A stretch of 51,892 nucleotides of DNA from Akkermansia muciniphila (GCA_945870025.1 CAMBQN010000018.1:1-51892), one strand, 5' to 3'. Shown: positions 1-9,738, numbered from the stretch's first letter. Translations and numbers: made by a program. Notes: generated by a model from the sequence alone, not told the origin.

Positions 1-13
1 ACGTTGGTGTGAC

Positions 14-155
14 CAGCAATTCTAATTTTGACAGCCGCTATCGGGATCCAAATCGGGATCGGGACCGAAATCGACGAGAAAGCAAGGAATTCGACCCCGA
101 TAGCGATAGCGATTTCGATTTCGACTGTACAGATGTGCCATAATTAGAATTGCTG
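14..155. repeat. Palindromic repeat element with 14-bp terminal inverted repeats (copy 1)
   Basis: The ends CAGCAATTCTAATT (14-27) and AATTAGAATTGCTG (142-155) are perfect inverted repeats. The interior is built of GATCGG/GATAGC/GATTTC-like hexamers that partly pair with each other. A second copy lies at 45683-45812; the two are nearly identical except for a 12-bp insertion here. A 9-bp direct repeat TGGTGTGAC flanks the element (5-13 and 158-166, the right copy offset by 2 bp), which suggests insertion. No coding capacity is evident, so this is best read as a non-autonomous, MITE-like element. The autonomous partner is not in the window. Confidence 0.8.
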
Positions 156-275
156 TGTGGTGTGACGGAGCGGTTGATAGAGTCTCCATTTTCTGATATT
201 GTTAAAGCGCAAAAAAGAGAGTCGACCGGACTTGGAATCGGTCTAGTGACTGATCGCACTCGGAGAAAGCACCGC

Positions 276-938
276 ATGACAGGAATCAAAAATGTATCGC
301 GAGCGTCCGCGGATGAGTCGATTTCCATCGAACCCCTGAGAAAGTCCCGCGTGCCGCGGTCGCCGGTGCCGAAACCCGCGCTGACCGGTCGTTATGCGGC
401 GCTTGATTTTGAAACCGCTGATTATGGTCGCGACAGCGCCTGTGCGTTATCCGTCGTCCTGGTGGAGAACGAGCGGATTGTCGATAGCTGGACCAGCCTG
501 ATCCGGCCGCCGCGTCGGGAGTTTGTCTTCACCTATCTTCACGGCATCTCCTGGCAGGATGTGAAAGACAAACCGGCCTTCGGAGAGCTGTGGCCCACGG
601 TTACAAAATGGCTGGGGGCGGTCGATTTTCTGGCGGCGCATAATGCGTCGTTCGACCGTTCTGTCCTGCGGGCCTGCTGCGACATGTCCGGTCACGAGCC
701 GGTGACCGCCCCCTTTCTCTGCACCGTGAAACTCGCCCGGTCAACTTGGGGCATCTTCCCAACCAAGCTGTCGGATGTGGCGCATCATTTGCAAATTCCG
801 CTGAAGCACCATGATGCCGCGTCGGATGCCTTGGCCTGCGCGCAGATTCTGGTCAAAGCGCGGGAAAAAGGGCATCCGTATGAGGAACTGCTCCAGAAAC
901 ATGGGCTAAAACCAGTCAAAAAAGGAAAAGGATCATGA
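276..938 (+). CDS. DnaQ-like DEDDh 3'-5' exonuclease
   Basis: A 220-residue protein of the RNase H-like exonuclease fold found in the DNA polymerase III epsilon subunit. ExoI is visible as LDFETADYG (Asp and Glu metal ligands), ExoII as HNASFDRSVL and ExoIII as HHDAASDALA with the His/Asp pair of the DEDDh class. The N-terminal 45 residues are basic and look unstructured. I chose ATG 276 because GGAG precedes it by about 10 nt; an in-frame start at 150 would begin inside the repeat element. Its last codons overlap the enoyl reductase start at 935, so the two are probably co-transcribed. Without a polymerase-binding tail it may be a stand-alone proofreading or repair nuclease; the substrate is unknown. 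Confidence 0.85.
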   Translation: MTGIKNVSRASADESISIEPLRKSRVPRSPVPKPALTGRYAALDFETADYGRDSACALSVVLVENERIVDSWTSLIRPPRREFVFTYLHGISWQDVKDKPAFGELWPTVTKWLGAVDFLAAHNASFDRSVLRACCDMSGHEPVTAPFLCTVKLARSTWGIFPTKLSDVAHHLQIPLKHHDAASDALACAQILVKAREKGHPYEELLQKHGLKPVKKGKGS

Positions 939-1804
939 TCAAAAAAGGCGGAACGTACGTCGTGATGGGTCTCTTAAACACGGATTCCATCGCTTATGCC
1001 ACGGGCAAGATGATTGAAGAACTGGGTGGTAGGGTCATCTATACGGCCCAGAACGACCGCATGAAGAAGATCTTCTTTGACCGCGGCTGTCCCGATCTGG
1101 CGCAGGCCGAGAAGGATGCCATGTGCATCAAGTATTGCGATGTCACGGTCGAGAACGAAGTGCGCAATCTGTTTCGTGACTTGGGCGAGGTCGATGGCGT
1201 TGTCCATTCCATTGCGTATGCCAATCCGAAGACCTGCCTCGGCCACCACATCTACACCAACTCCTTCGATGATATCAAGCAGGGCTTTGGCATCAGTTGT
1301 GCGTCGTTGGCGACCGTTTCGCAGTTTGCCCAGGAACACATGCCCAAGGGTGGCTCCATTGTCACGTTGTCGTTCTCATCGCAAGTCGCATTCCCCTATT
1401 ACAATTGGATGGGGGTGAACAAGGCGGCCCTGGAGGCGCTGGTCCGCGCGTTGGCCCGTGAATACGGCCGTGAACATGTTCGTGTCAATGCGGTTTCTGC
1501 AGGGCCGCTGACCACGAAGGCGGCCAAATCGATCCCGCATTTCGCGGCCCTGACGCAAACGTGGAAGAAGATCAGTCCCTTGCCGTGGGATCCGATCAAG
1601 GACAAGCAGGAAGTCGCCCACGCGGTTGTTTTTCTGTTGGGAGACTATTCCCGGAAAATCACCGGGCAGACGCTGTATGTGGATGGCGGCGCTTCCGTGG
1701 TGGGCGGCGAGCTCCTCAAGCATGAAAAGCCGATCAAGAGTATGCCTGCCAAGAAGCGGTTAATCCAGAAGGCGGCGGCGGAACTGGAGAAGCCCATCAC
1801 CTGA
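935..1804 (+). CDS. fabI: Enoyl-[acyl-carrier-protein] reductase (NADH)
   Basis: A 289-residue short-chain dehydrogenase of the FabI type, which performs the last reduction of each type II fatty-acid elongation cycle. The N-terminus has the nucleotide-binding stretch VVMGLLNTDSIAYATGK typical of FabI rather than the GxxxGxG of ordinary SDRs. The SIAYA segment and the catalytic Tyr-x6-Lys (YNWMGVNK) are present, followed by the NAVSAGPL segment. The C-terminal TGQTLYVDGGA is standard, and about 25 extra residues follow it. ATG overlaps the upstream exonuclease stop (ATGA), and AAAGGAAAAGG provides a ribosome site. Confidence 0.93.
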   Translation: MIKKGGTYVVMGLLNTDSIAYATGKMIEELGGRVIYTAQNDRMKKIFFDRGCPDLAQAEKDAMCIKYCDVTVENEVRNLFRDLGEVDGVVHSIAYANPKTCLGHHIYTNSFDDIKQGFGISCASLATVSQFAQEHMPKGGSIVTLSFSSQVAFPYYNWMGVNKAALEALVRALAREYGREHVRVNAVSAGPLTTKAAKSIPHFAALTQTWKKISPLPWDPIKDKQEVAHAVVFLLGDYSRKITGQTLYVDGGASVVGGELLKHEKPIKSMPAKKRLIQKAAAELEKPIT

Positions 1805-1851
1805 GAGCCTGTCAGACTTCATGCATCAATGCTACGCGCCTAACGATGGCA

Positions 1852-2225
1852 CTAAAGCACGGGCTTTGAAGCGTCGTTTACGGTGCTGGGGTCCGATAAT
1901 TCGTCATCAAACATCCTTCTATGCGCTATGGGATCAGTGAACACCTTCTTGAAGCGTCGTATGAGGTGCGAGCCATGTGCTCCATCAGCATAGCGGTGAT
2001 CAAAGGTGAAATCTTCGTCACATAGTGTGTGAGTGTCAAAGGCGTTTTGGAAGAGCACGCGTCGAGGTACGCCAAAGCGGGCTCAACCGGCAAGTCGAGC
2101 ATCGCGTAAGTGCTTGGGTCACGGGGATGCCGCCAGCTGGCTATCGCAATCTTGCGATAGCTGGTTAGATCCTGCATCTGGCCTAGATCAAGATTCATTA
2201 TTTTGTTAGTCCCCAACGTCAACAT
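1852..2225 (-). pseudogene. Remnant of a 2-oxoacid dehydrogenase-type acyltransferase (internal deletion)
   Basis: Two reading frames on the minus strand carry opposite ends of one family. The first (from 2225 or ATG 2198) begins NLDLGQMQDLTSYRKIAIAS and reaches LTLTHYVTK. From about 2013 the neighbouring frame continues with FTFDHRYADGAHGSHLIRR, the C-terminal His-containing motif of the CAT/E2 acyltransferase fold. Intact relatives have roughly a hundred or more residues between these motifs, so the middle was deleted out of frame. The fragment cannot encode a full catalytic domain. The rest of the 1805-2263 gap holds no other gene that I can see. Confidence 0.7.
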
Positions 2226-2263
2226 CTTGCGAAGTCAGCCTAAGCCGATCTTGCTCCAAATGC

Positions 2264-3781
2264 TTAGTGCTCACTGTAGAGATCGGCCGTCGCAAAGTGG
2301 GCGTCGCAGGTGTGACGGAGACCGAGGCGCCGGAGGCCCACCTCGTCGCCCGCGCTGACGATGTGCGTCAGATGAACCTCGCAGTCCCGCAGCTCGGGCA
2401 GATGGTCGAGCGCGGCCTGGGCCGCCGGATTAGAAGCCGAGCTGATGGCCAGGGCAATCAGGGTCTCGTCCAGGTTCAGGCTCGCGTGCTTGCCGATCAG
2501 CACGTCGCGCTTCATCCGCACGATTGCTTTGACGACGTCCGGCGACAGCAGGTGAATCGCGTCCGGAATGCCAGCCATCAGCTTGACCGCATTCAGAACC
2601 ATGGCGGATGCGGCATGCATGAGCGTCGAGTTCTTTCCCACCACGATGCGGCCATCGGTCAGCTCCAGCGCCGCACCGCAGCAGATGCCGTGATCCCCCT
2701 TGCCGCTGGCCGCGCATTCCTCCGCCGCTGTCCGAGCCGGCTTCACCACCAGCCGGTCGATCGGCGCGATCCGTAGTTCCTGCATGAGCATCTCGATGCG
2801 CGTGACGGTCTCGCGCTCCGTCATCCCCAAGGCGTATTCGCACGCATGACGGAAGTACCGGCGGATGACCTCCTGCAGCGCCGCGTCACGCACCGTCAGG
2901 TCGTCGACAATGCCAAAGGCAACACGGTTGACGCCCATGTCCGTCGGCGACTTATAAGGGCACGGGGCCTGTGTGATCCGCTCCCAAATCGCACGCACGA
3001 GCGGAAACGCGGCGATGTCGCGATTGTAATTGACCGCCGTCTTGCCATGCGCCTCGAGATGGAAGGGGTCGATCATGTTGACATCCTGCAGGTCTGCCGT
3101 GGCCGCCTCATAGGCGACGTTCGCCGGATGCTTGAGCGGCATGTTCCAGACCGGGAAGGTCTCGAATTTGGCGTAGCCCGCGAGGCGGCCGTGATGGCGG
3201 TCGTGGTAGAGATTGGTCAGACAGGTTGCCAGCTTGCCGCTGCCCGGCCCCGGACCCGTCACCACGACGATCGGTCGTTCCGTCACGATATAGGGATTGG
3301 CGCCGTAGCCCTCTTCGCTGACGATCGTGCCGATGTCGGTTGGATAACCCCGCGTCGACTGGTGGCAGTAGACCTCGACGCCTCGCCGCTCCAGCTTGGA
3401 CTTGAATTGCTTGGCCGCCGGCTGGCCATCGTAACGGGTGATCACCACCGCGCGAATGAAAAGCCCCGCCTCGCGCAGGTCGTCAATCGTCTTCAGCGCA
3501 TCGGCATCGTACGAGATCCCAAAATCGGCACGGATCTTCTTGCGCTCAATATCGCCCGCAAAAATGCAGAGTACGATTTCGGCCTTGTCCCTGAGCTTTT
3601 GGAGCAGGCGGATCTTGACGTTCGGATCGTAGCCCGGCAGCACCCGCGCTGCGTGATAGTCGAACATCAGCTTGCCGCCAAACTCCAGATAGAGCTTGTT
3701 GCCGAACATCTCGGTTCGGCGAAGGATTTCTTCGGTTTGCTGCTGAAGGTATTTCTCGTTATCAAAGCCGGTTTTGCTCAT
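2264..3781 (-). CDS. DUF1846 / UPF0371 family protein
   Basis: A 505-residue protein matching the DUF1846 family over its full length, starting FDNEKYLQQQTEEILRR. A glycine-rich loop GPGPGSGKLATCLTNLYH at about residues 176-193 resembles a P-loop. The family is widespread in bacteria, its structure is known, and its function is unresolved; nucleotide or sugar-related roles have been suggested. ATG 3781 is preceded by AGGA at a suitable distance. It is a single gene with a divergent uracil-DNA glycosylase upstream, so the 3782-3980 gap should hold both promoters. The end lies close to the acyltransferase remnant. Confidence 0.85.
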   Translation of the reverse strand: MSKTGFDNEKYLQQQTEEILRRTEMFGNKLYLEFGGKLMFDYHAARVLPGYDPNVKIRLLQKLRDKAEIVLCIFAGDIERKKIRADFGISYDADALKTIDDLREAGLFIRAVVITRYDGQPAAKQFKSKLERRGVEVYCHQSTRGYPTDIGTIVSEEGYGANPYIVTERPIVVVTGPGPGSGKLATCLTNLYHDRHHGRLAGYAKFETFPVWNMPLKHPANVAYEAATADLQDVNMIDPFHLEAHGKTAVNYNRDIAAFPLVRAIWERITQAPCPYKSPTDMGVNRVAFGIVDDLTVRDAALQEVIRRYFRHACEYALGMTERETVTRIEMLMQELRIAPIDRLVVKPARTAAEECAASGKGDHGICCGAALELTDGRIVVGKNSTLMHAASAMVLNAVKLMAGIPDAIHLLSPDVVKAIVRMKRDVLIGKHASLNLDETLIALAISSASNPAAQAALDHLPELRDCEVHLTHIVSAGDEVGLRRLGLRHTCDAHFATADLYSEH

Positions 3782-3980
3782 GTCAGTCCTGTTCCTCTGT
3801 CGTTCTGGACACCCACGTAATCAACCGGAGCGCAAGTATACCCGAAAACCGATGGAAGTAAAGCCACGGAATTCATTTCTGATATTTCTGATATTTTGAT
3901 TTGCCGTAGGCTCTGATCGGTGGTACGCTCAGCATACTTTTCTGAGCTTCAAAAGCGCCTAACGTAAGGACGTGCTCGCG

Positions 3981-4838
3981 ATGTCTGACTGGACCGACAC
4001 CATTGACGCGCTGATAGACTACCTCCGTTTCCAGCAGGAAAACGGCACACGCGACGCGCCCTTCTCACCCGACATCCTCAAACGATTGGGCGTCATTGCC
4101 CCCGCACCCGTCGCCGCTGTGCCCTTGCCTGCGGCCCTTCCGCAACCTGTAGCCCTACCGCCGCTTGCAGCGGATCGGCGGCCATCGACCGCCGATCACC
4201 GGCCCCCCACCCCGCCTCCCCCGCTTCCCTCCAAATCGCCGGCGGATCGGCGCGCCGCGCTGGAGCGGATCGCCGAGCAGGCCGCCGCCTGCAGCCGCTG
4301 TCCGCTTGCCGGTACCCGCACCCGCGTGGTCCCGGGACAGGGAAATCCAAACTCCCCCGAGATCCTGTTTATCGGTGAGGCGCCGGGACAGGATGAGGAC
4401 GCTCAAGGTCTCGCGTTCGTCGGAAAGGCGGGGAAGCTTCTGACCCAGATGATCGAAGCCATGGGTTTTTCGCGGGACGAAATCTTCATCGCCAACATCT
4501 GCAAATGCAGGCCACCGGACAATCGCCCCCCCTCGCCCGAAGAGATGCAGGCGTGCATCCCCTTCCTACAGGCCCAGATCGCGGTGATCAATCCCAAGGT
4601 GATCGTCACGCTCGGCGCCACCGCCGCCAAAGGGTTGCTCAACGCGCAAACCGCGATCTCCAAGCTGCGCGGTCACTGGACGCTTTACGGCGATATCCCG
4701 CTGATGCCGACGTTCCACCCGGCGTACCTGCTGCGATTTCCGCCCGCGAAACACGACGCCTGGAGCGACCTCAAGAGCGTCCTGAAGCGACTGGACAGGC
4801 CGGTCCCGCAACAAAATAAAAACCCCACTGTGACGTAG
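3981..4838 (+). CDS. Family 4 uracil-DNA glycosylase, [4Fe-4S] type
   Basis: A 285-residue protein with a proline/alanine-rich N-terminal linker (about residues 35-90) before the glycosylase domain. The domain starts with CSRCPLAGTRTRVVPGQGN, where the two Cys are iron-sulfur ligands, followed by GEAPGQDEDAQGLAFVGKAG (active-site loop), NICKCRPPDNRPP and a downstream Cys, and ends with the DNA-binding motif PTFHPAYLLR. Family 4 enzymes remove uracil that arises by cytosine deamination. I prefer ATG 3981 (AAGGA 10 nt upstream) over GTG 3972, which would sit directly on that ribosome site. It converges on pheT. Confidence 0.93.
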   Translation: MSDWTDTIDALIDYLRFQQENGTRDAPFSPDILKRLGVIAPAPVAAVPLPAALPQPVALPPLAADRRPSTADHRPPTPPPPLPSKSPADRRAALERIAEQAAACSRCPLAGTRTRVVPGQGNPNSPEILFIGEAPGQDEDAQGLAFVGKAGKLLTQMIEAMGFSRDEIFIANICKCRPPDNRPPSPEEMQACIPFLQAQIAVINPKVIVTLGATAAKGLLNAQTAISKLRGHWTLYGDIPLMPTFHPAYLLRFPPAKHDAWSDLKSVLKRLDRPVPQQNKNPTVT

Positions 4839-5017
4839 CGGCGTAAGCTCTTAGACCTCGCTTGTCAAGGTCGGGACTCGTTTCCTGCGCTTCGTGTCAT
4901 CCGATTCCGAAGAACCGGCGTCCAACCCGCGCCGTCATTGAGCCCCTGGTTACCATGTAGGTCAGAGATATTCCGCCAATTCGCGTTCACAGCAGGGTCG
5001 GTTTCAACTCCAGTGGA

Positions 5018-7429
5018 TCATTTGTCGCGAATGTCTACCCGTAGGTTTTCCTTCAACGAACCCATGATCTTTTCAACAGCCAGATTGACCTCATCATCAG
5101 TCAGTGTCCGGCTCGGCGACCGGAACTCCATTGCGTAAGCCATGCTGCGCATGCCGCTCCGGTCGTCCTTAGGAATAAAGATATCAAATAACTCAACGGA
5201 GGTCAACTCTTTCGGCGCTCCTTCCCGGATCGACGCCACCACATCGGCGTGGGTCACAGAAGCGGGCGCCCGGAAGGCCAGATCACGCCGAATGGCGGGA
5301 AATGCGGGCACGTCGGCCAGCACGCGTTGGCGGAAACAATTCGCCAGCAGCGGCCCGGCCCGCAGCTCGGCCACGGCCAGTGGCGCCGTCAACCGCCACT
5401 GGTGCCGAACGGCCGCGCTGACCGCGCCCAGCAGCCCGACCGTTTCGCCGTCCAACAGCAACTCGGCCGCGTAGCCCGGCTCCATCGCCGGATGGTCGCA
5501 CGCGCGCAGCGTGATCGCCCCCGCATGAAGCGTCCGCGCCACGGTTTCGATCGCCCCTTTGAGCCACAGCATCGCCTCGTCGTTGGATACCGCCCGCCGC
5601 GTGTCGAGCGCCATCCGCCCCATGGGGCCGAGCAGCCCAATCGAGACGCGATCTTCCTCGCACGGCTTGCCGTCGGCATCGCGCCAGAAGACACGCCCCA
5701 TTTCGAACAGGGCACAAGCGGCGACCTGGCGCGAGGCGTTGCGTCCGAGCGTCCCCACCAGTTGAGGCAGCAGGCTGTCGCGCATCACGGCGTAATCGGC
5801 GCTAACCGGATTGGGCAGCACCAGCCGCCGCGCCGCTGCGCGCGTGTCGAACCCGTCCAGTTCGGAGGCCGACAGAAAACTGTAGTGCATCGCCTCACTG
5901 AACCCGATCCCTGTCAGGGTCGCGCGGCACCGGGCGCGCGACCGGAAGAAATCGTCGTTGTCGTTGGAAACGACCGCCGTCGGCGCCGTGTTGGGGATCG
6001 CGTCTAGCCCGTTCATCCGGGCGATCTCCTCGATCAGATCGGCCTCCAGTTCGACGTCGCATCGCCAGCCCGGTATGCGGAAGGTCGCCGACGCCTCGTC
6101 GTGCGCCACCGTCTGGAACCCGAGCCGGTCCAGAATCGCAACCATCCGGGCGTCGTCGAGCGTCACGCCGATCACCTCGCGGGCGCGGCGGAACCGGAGC
6201 ACAACCGTCTTCACGCCGGTTGGCCGGTGGTCGATGTCCAGACATCCCTTGGCCACCGTCGCCCCGCCCAGTTCGGCCAGCAGCGCCACCGCCCGCCGGC
6301 TGCCCCAGTCGGCGAGATCGCCGTCAACCGTCCGCTCATAGCGGTGGGACGACTCGGTGCGCACACCCAGCCGGGTCGCCGTGCGTTTGATCGCAGGCGC
6401 CGCAAAGGTGGCGCTCTCCAGCAACACCTGCGACGTGCCGACGGCGATCTCGGTATTCGCGCCGCCCATCACACCGGCCACGGCCGTCGCCCGCGCCGCG
6501 TCGGCGATCACCAGCATCTCCCCGTCCAGCGTCCGCTCGACGCCATCGAGCGTCCGAAGAGTCTCGCCCGGCCTGGCGCGGCGGACGATGATCGTTCGCT
6601 CCGCCAGCGTGGTGTAGTCAAACGCATGCAGCGGCTGGCCGCATTCGAGCATCACGTAATTGGTCACATCGACGATCAGGCTGATTGGACGCACCCCGCA
6701 CGCCTCCAGGCGGCGGCGCATCCACGCAGGCGACGGCCCATCGGTGATCCCCGTCAGCACCCGCGCCGTGTAACGCGGACACTGCACCGGATCTTCAATC
6801 ACCACACGGGCGTATCCCGCCACCGGCTCGCCAGCCTCGGCAAAGCGGATCTCGGGCAGGCGCAGCGGCCGCTTCAGCACCGCCGCGAATTCGCGGGCGA
6901 TGCCGATCATCGACAGGCAATCGCTCCGGTTCCAGGTGATCTCCAGATCAAACACCGTCTCCGGCGGCGGCAGCACCTCACGCATCGGCGTGCCGGTTTT
7001 GAGCGCCGGATCGAGCACCAGCAGCCCTGCGTGCTCGTTTGACAGTTTCAATTCACGGGCCGAACAAAGCATGCCGAACGACTCCACGCCGCGGAGCTTG
7101 GCCTTCTTGATCGCGAAGCCGCCTTCGGGGATGATCGCGCCGACGGTCGCCAGCGGCACCTTCAGTCCCGCCGCGCAATTCGGCGCACCGCACACGATCT
7201 GCAGCTCGCGCGCGCCGTCAGAGACGGTGCACACGTGCAGATGGTCGGAATTCGGATGCGCCGTGCAGGTCAGCACCTCGCCCACCACAAAGTGGTCGTC
7301 CAGCGCCGCCCCCACCGTCTCCACGCCCTCCACCTCGATCCCCGAAAAGGTGAGCGCGTCCGAAAGCGCCTTCACGCTCAAATCCGCCACATCCACATAC
7401 TCATTCAACCAACTGATCGGTACTTTCAT
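5018..7429 (-). CDS. pheT: Phenylalanine-tRNA ligase, beta subunit
   Basis: An 803-residue protein, normal length for bacterial PheT. The N-terminus MKVPISWLNEYV is typical, and the tRNA-binding OB domain has HPNSDHLHVCTVSDG (about residues 60-74). B3/B4 and B5 domains follow, with the RYERTVDGD and DLIEEIARMNG segments. The C-terminal ferredoxin-fold anticodon-binding domain includes FPAIRRDLAF and SRTLTDDEVN. With PheS it forms the heterotetramer that charges tRNA-Phe. The gene starts 14 nt after the pheS stop, so the two are one transcript. Confidence 0.97.
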   Translation of the reverse strand: MKVPISWLNEYVDVADLSVKALSDALTFSGIEVEGVETVGAALDDHFVVGEVLTCTAHPNSDHLHVCTVSDGARELQIVCGAPNCAAGLKVPLATVGAIIPEGGFAIKKAKLRGVESFGMLCSARELKLSNEHAGLLVLDPALKTGTPMREVLPPPETVFDLEITWNRSDCLSMIGIAREFAAVLKRPLRLPEIRFAEAGEPVAGYARVVIEDPVQCPRYTARVLTGITDGPSPAWMRRRLEACGVRPISLIVDVTNYVMLECGQPLHAFDYTTLAERTIIVRRARPGETLRTLDGVERTLDGEMLVIADAARATAVAGVMGGANTEIAVGTSQVLLESATFAAPAIKRTATRLGVRTESSHRYERTVDGDLADWGSRRAVALLAELGGATVAKGCLDIDHRPTGVKTVVLRFRRAREVIGVTLDDARMVAILDRLGFQTVAHDEASATFRIPGWRCDVELEADLIEEIARMNGLDAIPNTAPTAVVSNDNDDFFRSRARCRATLTGIGFSEAMHYSFLSASELDGFDTRAAARRLVLPNPVSADYAVMRDSLLPQLVGTLGRNASRQVAACALFEMGRVFWRDADGKPCEEDRVSIGLLGPMGRMALDTRRAVSNDEAMLWLKGAIETVARTLHAGAITLRACDHPAMEPGYAAELLLDGETVGLLGAVSAAVRHQWRLTAPLAVAELRAGPLLANCFRQRVLADVPAFPAIRRDLAFRAPASVTHADVVASIREGAPKELTSVELFDIFIPKDDRSGMRSMAYAMEFRSPSRTLTDDEVNLAVEKIMGSLKENLRVDIRDK

Positions 7430-7443
7430 GATTCATCCTCTTA

Positions 7444-8460
7444 TCAGGCGAACTGTCCCAGAAACCGCACATCGTTTTCGTAGAGGCTGCGGATGTCTTT
7501 GATGCCGTACTTGATCATGGCGATCCGTTCGACGCCCATGCCGAAGGCGTAGCCGTACACCGACTCGGGATCATACCCGACGAAGCGGTAGACGCGGGGG
7601 TCCACCATGCCGGCGCCAGCGATCTCGATCCACCCGCTCATCTTGCAGACCCGGCATCCCTGGCCGCTGCAGACGTGGCAGGAGAAGTCCACCTCCACGC
7701 TCGGTTCGGTGAAGGGAAAGAAGTGCGGACGGAAACGGACGCCCACATCGGGACCCATCATCTCTCGCGCGAAATGGGCGAGCGTCGACTTGAGGTCGGC
7801 CAGCGAGACCGGCCGCGTGTCGACGTAAAGCCCCTCCACCTGATGGAAGTTGGCGCTGTGCGTGGCGTCGGTCGTGTCGCGGCGGTAGCACCGCCCCGGC
7901 GTGATGATCCGCACGGGCGGCTGGTGGCTGGTCATGACCCGGATCTGCACCGGCGAGGTCTGTGTGCGCAACAGCCGGTCGTTATCCAGCCAGAACGTGT
8001 CGGCGGCGTCCATCGACGGGTGGTGCGGCGCGGTGTTCAGTGCGGTGAAGTTGTTGAATGTGTTTTCAATGTCAGGCCCGTCGGCGACGGAGAACCCCAG
8101 CTTGGCAAAAATACTCGCGACCGCCTCGATCACCTGCGAGATCGGATGCGCCGCGCCCGTGCCGTGCCACCGTCCCGGCAGCGAACCGTCAAAGGCCGGT
8201 CCCCGCGTGACCGGAGTCGCCAACTCCGCCTTGCGCGCCTCCAGCAACGCCTCCAGATCGCCACGCCAGGCGTTCAGGCGCTTGCCAAACGCCGGACGGT
8301 CCTCCGCCGGCACGTCCTTCATCTGCTTCACCAGCGCCGGGATCAACCCGTTCCGACCGAAGTAGCCGACCCGCACCTGGTCCAGCGCGGCGAGATCCGC
8401 CGCACCCGTCGCCGAGGCCATCGCCTCCCCGCCCATCTTTTCCAGTTCTGCCAACGTCAT
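7444..8460 (-). CDS. pheS: Phenylalanine-tRNA ligase, alpha subunit
   Basis: A catalytic class II synthetase subunit of 338 residues from ATG 8460 (MTLAELEKMGGEAM). The N-terminal coiled-coil domain leads to motif 2 (GRCYRRDTTDATHSANFHQV), a CHVCSGQGCRVC insertion and motif 3 (GMGVERIAMIKYGI). In-frame ATG 8478 would add six residues; neither start has a strong ribosome site, and the longer in-frame extension to 8577 is unlike the family. It is the first gene of the pheS-pheT operon. The 140-nt gap to the divergent lactonase gene at 8601 must carry the promoters. Confidence 0.95.
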   Translation of the reverse strand: MTLAELEKMGGEAMASATGAADLAALDQVRVGYFGRNGLIPALVKQMKDVPAEDRPAFGKRLNAWRGDLEALLEARKAELATPVTRGPAFDGSLPGRWHGTGAAHPISQVIEAVASIFAKLGFSVADGPDIENTFNNFTALNTAPHHPSMDAADTFWLDNDRLLRTQTSPVQIRVMTSHQPPVRIITPGRCYRRDTTDATHSANFHQVEGLYVDTRPVSLADLKSTLAHFAREMMGPDVGVRFRPHFFPFTEPSVEVDFSCHVCSGQGCRVCKMSGWIEIAGAGMVDPRVYRFVGYDPESVYGYAFGMGVERIAMIKYGIKDIRSLYENDVRFLGQFA

Positions 8461-8600
8461 GACGCACGCTTCTTTCATCAGTGACCCATTACGAAAGGAT
8501 GAATCATACCATGTAACTCGCGCCGGGTAAAAAGTTTTGTGGACAGACGTTGGAAGGGGGTGCGATACTGACGCCATTCCTGATCCCGAGGAGCTGACTC

Positions 8601-9710
8601 ATGAAGGTTGTGACCTACATCGGCACGTATACCGACGCGACGCAAACGGGAATCCATATTCTGGAGACCGACACCGAAACGGGCGCGATCCGACCTGTCG
8701 GCGAGGTTCGCGGGATCGTCAACGCCACCTACCTCGCCCGTTCCATAAAACGCCCCGTCCTTTACGCCGTCCAAGGGATTCCGACCCCAGAACCGCCTGC
8801 CGCCCGCGCGGGCTTCGTCGCCGCCTATCGGATCAGCGGCGCCACGTTGACGCCGCTCAATCACAAGCCGGTCACGGCCACCGTCCCCTGCCATATCTCG
8901 CTCGACGCCGATGAGACGGCCTTGGCCTTCGCCGAATACGCCCATGCCGTATCGGGTTATTGCGACCTGAACCCCGACGGCTCGTTCGTCGACACGCCGC
9001 CCGTGACCGTCACCCACGCAGGCAGCGGCCCCGACGTCATCCGCCAGGACAAGGCCCACGCCCACTGCGTCCGAATCACGCCCGACGGCCAATTCCTCTG
9101 CATCGCCGATCTCGGCCTGGATCGCGTCCTGGCTTACGACTGGCCGCGCCGCCGAGACGGGCTTTCCCCCGTGGCGGCCCTGACGATCACGACCGCGCCC
9201 GGCGCTGGCCCCCGCCACCTGATCTTCCATCCCAACGGCCGGTTCGCCTTTCTCCTGAACGAGCTCAATAACACGCTCACGTCGTATCGCTATACAGGCG
9301 ACGCCTTCATCCCGCTGCACACGCGCAGCACGCTTCCATCGGACTTCCATGCCTGCAGCAAAGCCTCCGCGCTTACGTGCTCGACCGACGGCCGGCGCCT
9401 GCTCGCCTCCAACCGCGGCCACGACAGCATCGCCGCGTTTGATGTCGACCCCGACTCCGGCCGCCTGGATCTCCTGTCGATTTCCACGCTCGCCGGCACC
9501 GGTCCCCGTGATTTCGCCTTCATCCCCGGCGAGGCGTTCATTCTCGCCGGACATGAGACATCCAACACGGTCTGCTCCTACGCCTATGACGCCGCCAACG
9601 GACGGCTGGAGCCAGCCTGCGCCCCCCATCCCATCCATCGCCCGGTCTGCATCGTATTCGGGCAACCGGTCATTGAACCGGCATTGACACCCCGTCCCGT
9701 TCCCGTGTAA
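8601..9710 (+). CDS. Lactonase-type seven-bladed beta-propeller protein
   Basis: A 369-residue protein of the lactonase / 6-phosphogluconolactonase beta-propeller family. It starts with the characteristic TYIGTYTDATQTGIHILETD and carries several blade motifs, such as AHCVRITPDGQFLCIADLGL and GPRHLIFHPNGRFAFLLNEL. Relatives hydrolyse 6-phosphogluconolactone or similar sugar lactones in the cytosol; there is no signal peptide. GAGGAG lies 8 nt before ATG 8601. The exact substrate cannot be told from sequence, and the next gene (MFS) is separated by only 28 nt. Confidence 0.87.
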   Translation: MKVVTYIGTYTDATQTGIHILETDTETGAIRPVGEVRGIVNATYLARSIKRPVLYAVQGIPTPEPPAARAGFVAAYRISGATLTPLNHKPVTATVPCHISLDADETALAFAEYAHAVSGYCDLNPDGSFVDTPPVTVTHAGSGPDVIRQDKAHAHCVRITPDGQFLCIADLGLDRVLAYDWPRRRDGLSPVAALTITTAPGAGPRHLIFHPNGRFAFLLNELNNTLTSYRYTGDAFIPLHTRSTLPSDFHACSKASALTCSTDGRRLLASNRGHDSIAAFDVDPDSGRLDLLSISTLAGTGPRDFAFIPGEAFILAGHETSNTVCSYAYDAANGRLEPACAPHPIHRPVCIVFGQPVIEPALTPRPVPV

Positions 9711-9738
9711 GCTGCGCCCGTATCTAAAACAATGCGGA

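Noticed and set aside
2846..3820. 324-codon rightward ORF opposite the DUF1846 gene
   Set aside because: Antisense shadow; the minus strand encodes a full-length known family with a ribosome site.
3972..3980. GTG start for the uracil-DNA glycosylase
   Set aside because: It sits 1 nt from the AAGGA ribosome site, whereas ATG 3981 has normal spacing.
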